64,000 bases of DNA from Yinghuangia soli. GTDB lineage: Bacteria; Actinomycetota; Actinomycetes; Streptomycetales; Streptomycetaceae. A program made the position numbers and the translations under genes. Every line of letters begins with the position of its first letter. Position 1 is the first letter of the stretch. The notes under the pieces were generated by a model that saw nothing but the letters and a program-made list of their open reading frames with translations, did no database searches and had not been told where the DNA came from. The stretch spans positions 1 to 64,000 of the forward strand of contig NZ_JAKFHA010000001.1 of NCBI RefSeq assembly GCF_021502675.1, in the 5' to 3' direction. This document shows, in pieces, positions 43,372 through 53,963 of this stretch.

Positions 43372-44970
43372 CTACTGCTGCTCCCACACCCGGTAGCGCC
43401 CGTCCGCGAACCACTGGAACAGGTCGGGCGAGATCCACCGCAGGATGTCCGGGTCGTTGAGGAACAGCGTGTACGCCTCGGCGAAGAACTCGCCCTGGTT
43501 GCTCGCCCACTTGTTCTGCGCGTACAGCGTGAACGGCTGGATGCCGAGCTTCCCCGCAAAGTCCACGAAGCTGCGCAGGCACACGGACACCGACTTGTTG
43601 TCGATGGTGGCCTGGTTCATCTTGATCTGCTCGATCTGGCACGTCCGGAGTTGCTCGCTCAGCACGAGCTGCCGCGAATGGTTCGCCGCTTTCTCGTCGG
43701 TCAGCTTCTTGTGCTCGGCGAGCGACATGGCCCGGTCCGGGGCCAGCAACACGTTCAGCTCCTTCTCCCGCGCGCCCAGCGTTTTGAGTTCCTTCTCGAT
43801 CGCGCTCGTGTCCCACTTCTTGTACTGCGCGTGCCAATGCCGCAACTCGACCGCGTGGCCGATCTCGTGCAGCACCACCCAGTGGCTGTACGGGCAGATG
43901 TTGCCGCCCACGCCGACAAACCCGTAGTCGTCACCGGGGAAGACCGCGTCCAGGAGCGTGATGGAGTTCTGGAACACCCGGTACGCGCCGCGCTCCGCCG
44001 CCTCTTCGGGGTCGTCGGACATCTTTTTGCGGATGAACCGGCAGCCTTCGAGCACGATCCGGTCCGCCGTGGGCAGCTTGGCCAGCGCGTTGTGGAGCTG
44101 CACGAGCTCGACAAGCGACCAGGCCGCGCCGTCCTCCTCGAAGTCGCCGAGCTTGAAGTGCTCCTTCATCCGCCGCTTGGTCTCGGGAACGGTCAGCGTG
44201 CTGGTGTACTTCGGGGCGATCGCGTAGCTCTCGAAGCGCATCCGCAGCATGCCGGTCTTGTGGAACGTCAGGTGCAGGAACATCGTGCTGCCGGCCTCCG
44301 GCACGGACACCGGCACATTGATCACCAGTCCGAAGCGCCGCCCGTGCCCTCGGAAGATCTTCCGGGCCACACTGCACATCCACACCAACTCGGCCACCGA
44401 CGCCCCGTCGGCGTTGTCGAACATCACCGCCTTGATGCCGTCCGCACGCAGCAGCAGCATCGACCGGCTGAGTCCGTACACCCTTACCGAAGAGGTCTGT
44501 TCGCCCTCGACGAAGACCCGGCCGTCCTTCACCGTGCACGGCATCATGAACAGCGCCTTGTCCGCGGTGAGCAGCCGTTCGTCGTCCTCGGCGACCACCA
44601 CCGGCGGCTTGCCGACATCCACCAGCGAGACCGCTTCCAGGTCGCACACCGCCACCATCGCCTTGACGGCCTGCGCGGTCAGCACGGCCGTCCCGGGCTT
44701 GCCACCGGCCGGCACCGCGGCCAGCACCTGCTGCACCCCGCCGAAGAGCATCTGGTAGACGGCCCGGAGCACCGCACACTCCATGCGCAGCGCCTTGTTG
44801 CCGTCCATGTCCGCCACCAGCGCCGCGATTTCCCGCTGGACCGCCTCGATCCGCTGCCTGAACCCCTGCGCCTGCACCGAGTCGAAGGGGACGGCCTCCC
44901 CCATGTCCCCCGACAGATCCTGCAGCAGATCCAGGATCCGCTTGAGCCACTGAAGCTGCTTCTCGTCCAC
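43372..44970 (-). CDS. Predicted zincin metallopeptidase, anthrax lethal-factor-like (ATLF) fold
   Basis: A 532-residue protein without signal peptide or membrane segments. The zinc site is clear: VVLHEIGHAVELRHW (HEIGH at residues 368-372) followed, about 122 residues later, by QGEFFAEAYTLFL (494-498), the glutamate-bearing helix typical of ATLF/M34-type and Pro-Pro endopeptidase-like zincins. The N-terminal 150 residues are helical (LQWLKRILDLLQDLSG, RQRIEAVQREIAALVADMDG); the middle is beta-rich. GTG 44970 is chosen because GGAGG lies five bases upstream; longer starts read through poorly conserved sequence. No immunity or secretion genes are adjacent. An intracellular protease of unknown target, or a non-exported toxin, is possible. 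Confidence 0.7.
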   Translation of the reverse strand: MDEKQLQWLKRILDLLQDLSGDMGEAVPFDSVQAQGFRQRIEAVQREIAALVADMDGNKALRMECAVLRAVYQMLFGGVQQVLAAVPAGGKPGTAVLTAQAVKAMVAVCDLEAVSLVDVGKPPVVVAEDDERLLTADKALFMMPCTVKDGRVFVEGEQTSSVRVYGLSRSMLLLRADGIKAVMFDNADGASVAELVWMCSVARKIFRGHGRRFGLVINVPVSVPEAGSTMFLHLTFHKTGMLRMRFESYAIAPKYTSTLTVPETKRRMKEHFKLGDFEEDGAAWSLVELVQLHNALAKLPTADRIVLEGCRFIRKKMSDDPEEAAERGAYRVFQNSITLLDAVFPGDDYGFVGVGGNICPYSHWVVLHEIGHAVELRHWHAQYKKWDTSAIEKELKTLGAREKELNVLLAPDRAMSLAEHKKLTDEKAANHSRQLVLSEQLRTCQIEQIKMNQATIDNKSVSVCLRSFVDFAGKLGIQPFTLYAQNKWASNQGEFFAEAYTLFLNDPDILRWISPDLFQWFADGRYRVWEQQ

Positions 44971-45258
44971 AGCGCCTCCACCCCATCCGCCCACCACCAA
45001 CCGGCACGCAATCCCCACCCCGCACCGCATCGCCACCCTAGGGGCCCGCCAACTACCCCCGGAAGACGAAGAGTCGGGCGCTCTGCACCGCGCGGCGCAG
45101 CACCGTGCGAAGCCAGGTATCCACGCGCAATCGACGCCCGCATCAGTGCCCATCCGACGCGACACCGACCGATCCGGCATAGCTGCTTCCGCTCTCGGCC
45201 GACCCGGCGCACGCTGCCCGGCGTGGGGCCTTTCGGCTCCCGGAGAGGAGTACGGCTC

Positions 45259-45636
45259 ATGTCGTCGTTCCCCCGGATCCGCCGTCCGCTCGTCACCGCG
45301 GCCGCGGTCGCCGCGCTCGCGGTCGCCGCCGTCCCGTCGCCGGCTCAGGCCGCACCCGGTCTGCCGGACATCGGGCCGGGGGCGACCGGCTTCGGTGCGC
45401 AGTGCGTCCAGGCGTTCTACTACTCGACCGGCTTCAGCGACTTCTATCCGGACGCGGTCTACGGCCCGCGGACCACCGCCGACACAAAGCGCTTCGAGCG
45501 CCTGCTCGGCCTGCCCCAGGACGGCATCGTCGACCCGGTCGTCGGCAGCGTCATGGGCGCGGTCATCGACCTCGGCTCCGGGCCGGGGGCGTGGAAGACG
45601 ATCGGCTGCTGGTACGAGGTCCCGTCCCTTTGGTAG
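45259..45636 (+). CDS. Secreted peptidoglycan-binding-like protein
   Basis: A 125-residue exported protein: signal peptide ending AQA near residue 31, then a PG_binding_1-like three-helix domain (GFGAQCVQAFYYSTGFSDFY, AVYGPRTTADTKRFERLLGL, GIVDPVVGSVMGAVIDLG). Two cysteines flank the domain and probably form a disulfide. GAGAGGAG precedes ATG 45259. It may bind cell wall or act as a small secreted inhibitor-type protein. It is divergent from the zincin gene across 288 bp with no other gene. Confidence 0.75.
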   Translation: MSSFPRIRRPLVTAAAVAALAVAAVPSPAQAAPGLPDIGPGATGFGAQCVQAFYYSTGFSDFYPDAVYGPRTTADTKRFERLLGLPQDGIVDPVVGSVMGAVIDLGSGPGAWKTIGCWYEVPSLW

Positions 45637-45708
45637 GGCCGCTCCGCGCGCCGGGGACTTTCTGCTTTGCCGCGCAGCAACCCTGCGCTAGCCTCCGCAT
45701 CATCAGGT

Positions 45709-45724
45709 TTTGAACATGTTCAAA
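45709..45724. promoter_or_regulatory. 16-bp perfect palindrome TTTGAACATGTTCAAA
   Basis: A perfect palindrome, very AT-rich for this genome, ending four bases before the ribosome binding site (TTGGAGG) of the membrane-protein gene. TTGAACATGTTCAA is the form of TetR/MarR-type operators. No regulator gene is adjacent, so the repressor would act in trans. Confidence 0.7.
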
Positions 45725-45737
45725 TTTGGAGGCCGGC

Positions 45738-46073
45738 ATGCTGCGCGAACGCGACTGGACCGTCGACGCCGAGTACCTGGAGGCGCACGCGGGCTACACC
45801 GACCGCCCGCCGAGCGGCCTGGGGCACCTGTTCACCTGGCGGTTCAACAGGCGCTTCGTGGTCAAGCCGATGGGCTACCTGTTCGTGTTCTACGTGGGCG
45901 GCTGGATCGTGTCGTGCCTGCTGTCCTTGCTGGCGTTCCTCGTGATCCCCGGCGCGGAAGGCGACCCGACCGGCGCCGCCAGGTTCTTCTTCGTCGTGGC
46001 CGTCTTCCCGGCCACAGTGATCTGGGTCGTCGCCAAGGCCGTCGGCGCCCTGCTCGACGGTGGCAAGTCCTGA
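45738..46073 (+). CDS. Small two-TM membrane protein under a palindromic operator
   Basis: A 111-residue protein: a soluble N-terminus (LRERDWTVDAEYLEAHAGYT), WRFNRRFVVKPMGYLF leading into a first hydrophobic helix (FVFYVGGWIVSCLLSLLAFL) and a second (FFFVVAVFPATVIWVVAKAV). It is unknown as a family. ATG 45738 has GGAGG six bases upstream. The 16-bp palindrome overlaps its promoter/leader region, suggesting tight regulation. Confidence 0.65.
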   Translation: MLRERDWTVDAEYLEAHAGYTDRPPSGLGHLFTWRFNRRFVVKPMGYLFVFYVGGWIVSCLLSLLAFLVIPGAEGDPTGAARFFFVVAVFPATVIWVVAKAVGALLDGGKS

Positions 46074-46101
46074 CCGGGGGCGCCGCGGCACCGGGGAGAC
46101 C

Positions 46102-46234
46102 ACGTTTCCGGAATGTGTCCCGTCAGGGCTCTCACGTTTCCTTCCCATGAGGGAAAACGCACGGTGTGAGGTGCCGGATACTGCACGGCAACGTCGAAGT
46201 AACACAGCATCGGGCCACGTAACGCGGGCGTAAC
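46102..46234 (+). promoter_or_regulatory. GlnR-type nitrogen boxes before amt-glnK
   Basis: GTAAC (46219-46223), six bases, then GTAAC (46230-46234) matches the a/b half-site spacing of actinomycete GlnR. A third GTAAC lies at 46199-46203. On the opposite strand GACAC-N6-GAAAC lies at 46104-46119, and CACGTTTCC is repeated at 46102 and 46133 (31 bp apart). Such clusters activate ammonium-transporter operons at low nitrogen. Confidence 0.65.
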
Positions 46235-46279
46235 TTTCGCGTGCACGGGCCGAAACGGGCCCTCTCCACCCTGGCGTGA

Positions 46280-48055
<1,776 letters not shown>

Positions 48056-48080
48056 GCTGATACCTGTCGACGGCGCCGCG

Positions 48081-48117
48081 CCCCCCCCCCCGGGGGGGGG
48101 GGGGGGGCCCCCCCCCC
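48081..48117. repeat. C11-G16-C10 homopolymer inverted repeat
   Basis: A run of about 11 C, 16 G and 10 C lies between glnK and the NACHT gene, forming a near-perfect G/C hairpin. This may be the operon terminator with miscounted bases, or a true slippage-prone hairpin. The exact length should not be trusted. Confidence 0.6.
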
Positions 48118-48126
48118 GTCCGCCGT

Positions 48127-50247
48127 TCAGAGCCGGTTGGCGGGATCGGCCAGCCAGTCCTGGAGTTCCCGGTGCCGGAACTGGTACGCGTTGCCGGCGA
48201 TGCGGAGCAGCCCGACGTGCTCGCCCCAGGCGAGGAACCGGCCGAGGCGCCAGGGCAGCGGGGTGGTGCGCCGCGTGCAGATGAGCAAGGCCAGGTAGCG
48301 CAGGGAGACACGGGCAAGCACGCATCCGATGACACCCGCACCCATGAGACCGACCGCGGCGCCGACGTGGATCGCGAAGGAACCGGCCCCCTTGAGCCAC
48401 CCTAGTCCCACCGTGGCTGCCACAAACGCGGCTCCGAAAGCGGCGGAGAAGAACAGTCCGAAGACGGTGTCTCCCCTGATGACCCCGCCCGGCTCGGCGA
48501 CCTCCAAAGCCTCGTCTGCGGGCGTGAACATACGTTCGCTCGCGAATCCGAAGGTCAGCCCGGTGGCCACTCCCAGGGGAACTGCGAAGAGGAAACCCAC
48601 CCCGGGACTCTCTGCAACCCCGAAATACCCCATGACCGTCGCTCCGATGACCGCCCCCATGCCGAGCCCGCGGACCAGCGTGCGGCGTCCGTGTGCGGTG
48701 CGGAGTCGGTCCGGATCAATGCGCTCCGGCGTCGGCCAGGCCAGCGAAGGGCCAACGAGCACGCCGGGCAACACAACCGCGGACCACAGCATCGACAACG
48801 GGTTGATCGTGGCGTCGCCCGCCAGCTTGATCAGCCCGACAGCGCCGGTCAGCGCCGCAGCTCCGGCCGCCAGGCAGACGATCCCGTGCACGACGCGGGC
48901 CCGCACGCGCCCCGGTATCGGCCAGAGTTCGTGCGGTACGAGGTCGGTCCCCGAGAGAGTCCGTCCGGCTATCACGCGAGGGGTGGCCGTATTGGTGTTC
49001 AGGTAGACGGCGAGCGTACCGAGCCAGGTGCGGACCCTTCTCGCGTCCGCGCCACCCGGGGGTGATCGGTCGGCGGCAGTCGTGGCGACCAGGAGTCGGA
49101 TGAGGTGGCTGCGGACCTTGCCGTCGGTGTCCAGGCCGGGTGCCAGCAGGTCGCGCGGCGAGTTGGCATACGCGCCGGTACGGCGGTCCCGCTGCTCGTG
49201 CGCGGCCACGGCGATGGTGAGCCGCCACGGGGTGGCCAGCCCACGTGCCAGCGGGCCGGAGGGGGCGGTGTCCAGGTGGTCCAGCACCGCTTGCCACCGC
49301 TGCGGATTCGCAGCGCTGCGGCGGATGAAGTCGCGCGCCTGTGCGGGTGTGACATCGGTGATCTCGACGCGGGCGGCGTCGCGGGCCCAGACGTCCACGG
49401 CTTGGAGGTGCCGGTAGGGGGCGCTGCGGCAGGTCAGGACCAATGGTGCGCGGCCGGCCCCGAGTTGGTAAGCGTTGAGTACTTCGAGCGCGCGGCGGGC
49501 ACGCGAGTGGTACGCCGAACTCCCGTTGTCCGCCGCGTCCATCTCGTCGAGGCCGTCGAGGACGGGCAGCACCAGACCGGCGCTGACGAGGGCTGCCGCC
49601 GCGGCCGGACGGAGCCGGTAGGTGTCGATCAGTGTCCGGGTCAGCCAAGCCGTGAACAGCTCCGGGTCCTTGGCGCCGGTCTCTCCCGCGGTGATCTCGG
49701 ACCACGAGGCCAAAGACATGCGCACGGGGACCGGCTCGCCTGCCACTCGCCGGTCGAGCAGGGCCAGCATCAGTTCGATCGCCGCCACCGTCTTGCCGGC
49801 CCCCGGCGCCCCGGTGATGACCAGTCGGCCGGGTCGCAGCGCGCGGTAGTAGGCGGCCACCGCGCCCAACGTGCCGTCCGGCAGCGCGCCTTCGGCGTTG
49901 TGCCCAGTCTCGGCATGAAAGACGAAGCGGACGTCGATCACCGCGGCATCCCCGCCCAGCAGGTGCGCGCGGGCTCGGGTCTCCGCGGCCAAGACCTGGC
50001 CGGCCAGGCGTACCGCGGTCGCCTCCGGGTCGGCGTCCGCGTGCCGGAGCGTCACCCAGGCGAACCACAGCGCGCCGATCGCGGCCACCAGGCCTGCGCT
50101 GCCAACCAGGATGCCGGCCGGGTCGACGTCCCCCTTCGTGCTGTCGGGCAGCAACAGCGCCGCGCCTGCAGCCAGTACGAGCATGGCACCGACCGCAAGC
50201 CATGTCGCAGTTCTGCGTCCCCCGCCCCCGTTCATGACGGCCATCAT
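48127..50247 (-). CDS. Membrane NACHT-type NTPase
   Basis: A 706-residue STAND-type protein. Two N-terminal hydrophobic segments (ATWLAVGAMLVLAAGAALL, AGILVGSAGLVAAIGALWFA) are followed by a NACHT domain: Walker A VITGAPGAGKTVAAIELML (near residue 145), Walker B LVLPVLDGLDEMDAAD and sensor VLTCRSAPYRHL. The C-terminal 270 residues contain about six further hydrophobic segments and a soluble tail (YQFRHRELQDWLADP). NACHT proteins act in signalling and some in phage defence; here the membrane architecture is the common streptomycete type. ATG 50247 is used; ATG 50235 is an alternative. Confidence 0.8.
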   Translation of the reverse strand: MMAVMNGGGGRRTATWLAVGAMLVLAAGAALLLPDSTKGDVDPAGILVGSAGLVAAIGALWFAWVTLRHADADPEATAVRLAGQVLAAETRARAHLLGGDAAVIDVRFVFHAETGHNAEGALPDGTLGAVAAYYRALRPGRLVITGAPGAGKTVAAIELMLALLDRRVAGEPVPVRMSLASWSEITAGETGAKDPELFTAWLTRTLIDTYRLRPAAAAALVSAGLVLPVLDGLDEMDAADNGSSAYHSRARRALEVLNAYQLGAGRAPLVLTCRSAPYRHLQAVDVWARDAARVEITDVTPAQARDFIRRSAANPQRWQAVLDHLDTAPSGPLARGLATPWRLTIAVAAHEQRDRRTGAYANSPRDLLAPGLDTDGKVRSHLIRLLVATTAADRSPPGGADARRVRTWLGTLAVYLNTNTATPRVIAGRTLSGTDLVPHELWPIPGRVRARVVHGIVCLAAGAAALTGAVGLIKLAGDATINPLSMLWSAVVLPGVLVGPSLAWPTPERIDPDRLRTAHGRRTLVRGLGMGAVIGATVMGYFGVAESPGVGFLFAVPLGVATGLTFGFASERMFTPADEALEVAEPGGVIRGDTVFGLFFSAAFGAAFVAATVGLGWLKGAGSFAIHVGAAVGLMGAGVIGCVLARVSLRYLALLICTRRTTPLPWRLGRFLAWGEHVGLLRIAGNAYQFRHRELQDWLADPANRL

Positions 50248-50323
50248 CGTGTCCGGACGGCGCGCCGCTCCGCGGAATCAAAAAGTTCGCCCCGCCTGTA
50301 CTGCGCGGGACAGGATCGGTGTG

Positions 50324-51604
50324 ATGACTTCTGCGACCGAACTGCTGCGCGCCGTCGACCACCTGCCGTATTCGCAGCGCATGCGGGAGACGGCCCTCCA
50401 CGCCTGCAGCCTCGCCGAGGCAGACGAGTTGGACCGGCTCCTCGCCGAGTTGGACGGCCTCGGCCCGTACGCCCGCCGCACCGCGCTCCACATGGCGCTC
50501 GCCGCCCGTACCGTCGGCTACGTCGAACGCGCCCTGCACGACCCGGACATGGCCTTCCGCCGGGCCGCCCTCCGCGGCATCCGCACACTGCCCGACGTCA
50601 CCGACGCCGCGGCTGCCCGCGTTCTGGACGACGCTCCCGAGGACTTGCGCGCCGCGTTCCACCGCACGCTGCTGCACGCCCGCCGGACCGTGCTGGCCGA
50701 CCGTCTGCTTCCCGACGTGCACGCCGTCCACGGGGACCGCGACGCGGCCCGGCTGCTCCCGGCCTGCGGCGCCGGGACCGTCCGCACCTGGCTGCCGAGG
50801 CTCGCCCATGCCGTGACCGCCTGGGGCACGCTCGCCAAGCACCACCCCCTTGCCGCCCTCGAGCACGCCGAGCAGGAGTGCGCCGAGCTCGGCTCCGACC
50901 GGGTACGCGGATGGCGGTGGTGGAACGCCCGCGGCCGCATCGTCCTGAACGCCCTGGCACCGCTCGAACCGGTGCGTGTCGGCGTGCTGGTCGAGCGGTT
51001 CGGGTTCTGGGCGCACGGCGGCCTTCCCGACCCGCGGGCCCTGCGCGCGGTGCTGTCCGCGGACCCGTCCCGGGCCGTGCCGCTGCTGGTCGGCCCGCAG
51101 GACCGCCGCGGTCCGGCGTATCGCCGGCTGTGCCCGGCGCTGCTGGACTTCGCGGACCGGCTCGGCGACGGCGACCTGCTGGCCTTCCAGCCCTTCCGGA
51201 GCAATCCGGTCCGCGAGCTGTTCGCCGCGCTCCCCCGGGAGCGCCGCGCCGGGTTCTACGACGCGATGCAGGCCGAGGACGGCGGCGGGGTCTTCGTCCA
51301 CCACCTCGCGATCTTCGACCTCCTGCCGCGCGACCGCGCCGCCCGCGAGGCGCAGGAACTGCGTGCCCAATACGAGGAAGCGCAGCGGACCCGGGGGTAC
51401 GACGACCCCGAGGAGTTCCCGGACAGCGCCGAGTGGCTGCCGTATGCCGAGGCCCGGGAAGTCCTGGGAGCGGCATCGAAGGACCCCGTCCCCTACGTCC
51501 GCGCGAAGGCCCGCGAGCTCCTCGTCATGGCTGCCTCCCGAGACGGCGGCCCCGGCGAGCTCGCGCGTTCAAGAAAGCCGTGGACCGGTCGGTCGCCCGG
51601 CTAG
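50324..51604 (+). CDS. HEAT-repeat-like protein, probably 3'-truncated
   Basis: About 426 residues of helical-repeat protein (ALHMALAARTVGYVERALHD, RRAALRGIRTLPDVTDAAAA, DSAEWLPYAEAREVLGAASK). Similar streptomycete proteins I recall are much longer, around 1,000 residues, and continue in this pattern. Here the conserved part stops at RAKARELLVMAASRDGGPGE, then 15 unrelated residues (LARSRKPWTGRSPG) and a stop. A deletion of the 3' two-thirds is inferred. ATG 50324 has AGGATC upstream; GTG 50321 is possible. It is divergent from the NACHT gene across 76 bases. Confidence 0.6.
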   Translation: MTSATELLRAVDHLPYSQRMRETALHACSLAEADELDRLLAELDGLGPYARRTALHMALAARTVGYVERALHDPDMAFRRAALRGIRTLPDVTDAAAARVLDDAPEDLRAAFHRTLLHARRTVLADRLLPDVHAVHGDRDAARLLPACGAGTVRTWLPRLAHAVTAWGTLAKHHPLAALEHAEQECAELGSDRVRGWRWWNARGRIVLNALAPLEPVRVGVLVERFGFWAHGGLPDPRALRAVLSADPSRAVPLLVGPQDRRGPAYRRLCPALLDFADRLGDGDLLAFQPFRSNPVRELFAALPRERRAGFYDAMQAEDGGGVFVHHLAIFDLLPRDRAAREAQELRAQYEEAQRTRGYDDPEEFPDSAEWLPYAEAREVLGAASKDPVPYVRAKARELLVMAASRDGGPGELARSRKPWTGRSPG

Positions 51605-51853
51605 CTGTGGACCCTCCCGGAGCACGGCTTGGCCTCGGCACCTCGGAACGATTTCCGGCGCCGGCCTCCCTCACGGCCAGAGACTGGTCCGCCAGGTTCG
51701 TCTGGCAGTCCTCCGATCGGCCGTACGGCTGTCCACTTCGCGCGTCGGGCCGGGCATTGGGCGTGGGCGGGCGGTCGGATGGGGGATGGTGGTGCGCGCA
51801 GCGGATGACGGCCGGCCACTGGCGGCCGGCGGCAAGCAGCAAGGGGCCTGGCG

Positions 51854-53074
51854 ATGGCGAGGGAAGAAGGGCTGGTCGTGATGACCGGCAAACCGTGGAG
51901 CCGCGGTGCGGCGCTGCGCGATCCGAACGAGGCGCACCGGGCGGCGACGCCGCTCGAACTCTTCTTCGACCTGTGCTTCGTGGTGGCCGTGGCGCAGTTG
52001 ACCGCGCGGCTGGAGCACGCGTACGCGACCGGCCACCTGGCGGACGGCATCCAGGGCTTCCTGATGGTCATGTTCGCGGTGTGGTGGGCGTGGATGAACT
52101 TCACGTGGTTCGCGACCGCGCACGACAGCGACGACGTCCCGTACCGGCTGCTGACGCTGCTGCAGATGGCCGGGGTGCTGATCCTGGCGTCCGGGGTGGA
52201 TGCGGCGTTCGACGGGGATTCGTACCGGGTCGTGGTGGCCGGGTACGTGGTCATGCGGGTGGCGCTGATCGCGCAGTGGCTGCGGGTGGCGCGGCACCAG
52301 CCGACGATAAGGACGCGTGCGCGGCGGTACGCAGCCGGTGTGGGTGCGGTGCAGGTGGCGTGGCTGATCCTGGTGATCCCGGACAACATCACGCTGTTCA
52401 AGGCGCTGTTCCTGCCGCTGATCCTGTGCGAGATCGCGGTGCCGATCTGGGCCGAGCGGGCCGGCGCGGGCGAGTTGTGGCATGCCGAGCACATCGCCGA
52501 GCGGTACGGGCTGTTCGCGCTGATCATTCTCGGCGAGTCGGTGCTGGCCGCGACGGTGGCGGTCAAGGACGCCACCGACGGCGGTGTGACGGGGTCGATC
52601 GTGACGGTGGCCGCGGGTGGCCTGGTGGTCGCCTTCTCGTGCTGGTGGCTGTACTTCGACACGTTGGGCGGGGACGGTCCGGAGACCCAGGTACGGGCGT
52701 TCTCCTGGGGCTACGGCCACTATGTGGTGTTCGCGGCGCTGGCCGCGGTGGGCGGCGGCCTGGCGACCGCGGCTGCGGCGGTGGCCGGGCATGGGGACCA
52801 TCCGATCCCGGAGCGGACGGCGGCGCTCGCGGTGACCGTGCCGCTGGCGTTGTTCCTGACGGCGGTCGCGCTGATCGCGCTGCGTCCGGGCGACCCGTGC
52901 GGGCCGGACCGGCTGCGCAAGTGGCTGGCCGCGGCGGCGGCGCTCGTGCTGGCCGGGGTGTTCCTGCCGCCGGCCGGTGCCACCGCGTTCGCGGGCGGGG
53001 TGGCCGCGCTGCTGGTCACCGTCGAGACGGTGGCCGCACACCGGCGCTACCGGGCGGCGACCGGCACCGGCTGA
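51854..53074 (+). CDS. Low temperature requirement A (LtrA)-like membrane protein
   Basis: About 406 residues with 10-11 hydrophobic segments. The LtrA signature is clear: ATPLELFFDLCFVVAVAQLT, VWWAWMNFTWFATAHDSDDV and HIAERYGLFALIILGESVLA. The family is widespread in actinomycetes; its molecular role is unsettled. ATG 51854 is used; ATG 51881 (MTGKPWSRG) is the closest alternative. The 249 bp upstream contain no gene I can support. The 3' end overlaps the convergent gene by 28 bases. Confidence 0.88.
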   Translation: MAREEGLVVMTGKPWSRGAALRDPNEAHRAATPLELFFDLCFVVAVAQLTARLEHAYATGHLADGIQGFLMVMFAVWWAWMNFTWFATAHDSDDVPYRLLTLLQMAGVLILASGVDAAFDGDSYRVVVAGYVVMRVALIAQWLRVARHQPTIRTRARRYAAGVGAVQVAWLILVIPDNITLFKALFLPLILCEIAVPIWAERAGAGELWHAEHIAERYGLFALIILGESVLAATVAVKDATDGGVTGSIVTVAAGGLVVAFSCWWLYFDTLGGDGPETQVRAFSWGYGHYVVFAALAAVGGGLATAAAAVAGHGDHPIPERTAALAVTVPLALFLTAVALIALRPGDPCGPDRLRKWLAAAAALVLAGVFLPPAGATAFAGGVAALLVTVETVAAHRRYRAATGTG

Positions 53075-53889
53075 CCGCCGCCGTCTCCGCCGTCGTCTTC
53101 CTCGTCGCCGCCGTCCTCGGTCTCGTCCGGGCCGGTGGGGTAGGCCGGGCGCGTCGGGAATCCGGCCCGGTGCGCGGCCCGGTCGAGGAGGGTGTCCATC
53201 AGTGCCGGGTCCGGGGCGAGTTGCGGGCCGTCGCGGTCCACGACGACCAGGATCAGCGTGCCGGCCTCGAAGCGGAGCCCCACCTGCATGCGGGTGGTGG
53301 GTTTGGCCCGCGGCCCGCCGGGTTCGTCGATGGACCACAGGAGGGTGGCCGCTGCGGCGGGTTCGAGGACCTGGACGCCGCGGGAGGCTTCCGCGCAGGC
53401 GCGGATGGCGTCGACGAGTTGCTCGCCGGTGTCCTTGACCCCTTCGAACAGGGGGTGCCGTATCACGACGTGCCGCAGGCCGCCGGTGCCGTTCGCGAAA
53501 CTGCGTTCGCGGATGAGCAGCCGGTCCGAGGCGGTGAAGGGGAGTTGCACGCAGCCGGTGCCGCGGTACTCCGGATCCTCGCGCCAGCCTTCCGGTGCGC
53601 CGGGCTGCGCCGGAAGGTCCTCGACGGTGAGGAGTGCGGAGGCCGGCAGCGGTAGGGGGGTCTTCATCGCGTCCGGCAGCGACTTCCGGTCGGGGAGCCC
53701 GCTGCGCGGCGGGCGGCGGGCGTCGTCGTCCCAGTAGAGGAATGCGGCCACGAAAGCGGCGGCGAGGACGACGGCCAGGACTCCCCATCCGCCGCGGTCA
53801 GGCCGTAGCACCGTCCGCCACCGCCGTATCGGCCCCGGCCGCGTGCTCTGCCGCGGCGGCTCCCACGGCCCGCCGAACCCTCCCGACAC
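53047..53889 (-). CDS. Single-pass membrane protein with extracytoplasmic domain
   Basis: About 280 residues: an N-terminal soluble Arg/Pro stretch, one hydrophobic helix (WGVLAVVLAAAFVAAFLYW) near residue 40, then a beta-type external domain (PASALLTVEDLPAQPGAPEG, CVQLPFTASDRLLIRERSFA, TRMQVGLRFEAGTLILVVVD) and an Asp/Glu/Gly tail. I recognise no family. It looks like a sensor- or lipoprotein-type PknH-sensor-like fold with a conserved-looking Cys. GTG 53889 follows GGGAGCAGGG. Next upstream is a 50-residue membrane protein gene. Confidence 0.6.
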   Translation of the reverse strand: MSGGFGGPWEPPRQSTRPGPIRRWRTVLRPDRGGWGVLAVVLAAAFVAAFLYWDDDARRPPRSGLPDRKSLPDAMKTPLPLPASALLTVEDLPAQPGAPEGWREDPEYRGTGCVQLPFTASDRLLIRERSFANGTGGLRHVVIRHPLFEGVKDTGEQLVDAIRACAEASRGVQVLEPAAAATLLWSIDEPGGPRAKPTTRMQVGLRFEAGTLILVVVDRDGPQLAPDPALMDTLLDRAAHRAGFPTRPAYPTGPDETEDGGDEEDDGGDGGGQPVPVAAR

Positions 53890-53963
53890 CCCTGCTCCCC
53901 CTGCCTGACGGCGACTGCTGTCCGGCAGTTCCGGACATCCGGCCGGCCGGTTTCGGTTCCCGG

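Noticed and set aside
48716-51370. 884-codon minus-strand frame spanning the NACHT and HEAT-like genes
   Set aside because: It is out of frame with the NACHT protein and antisense to the HEAT-like protein, which both have recognisable sequence.
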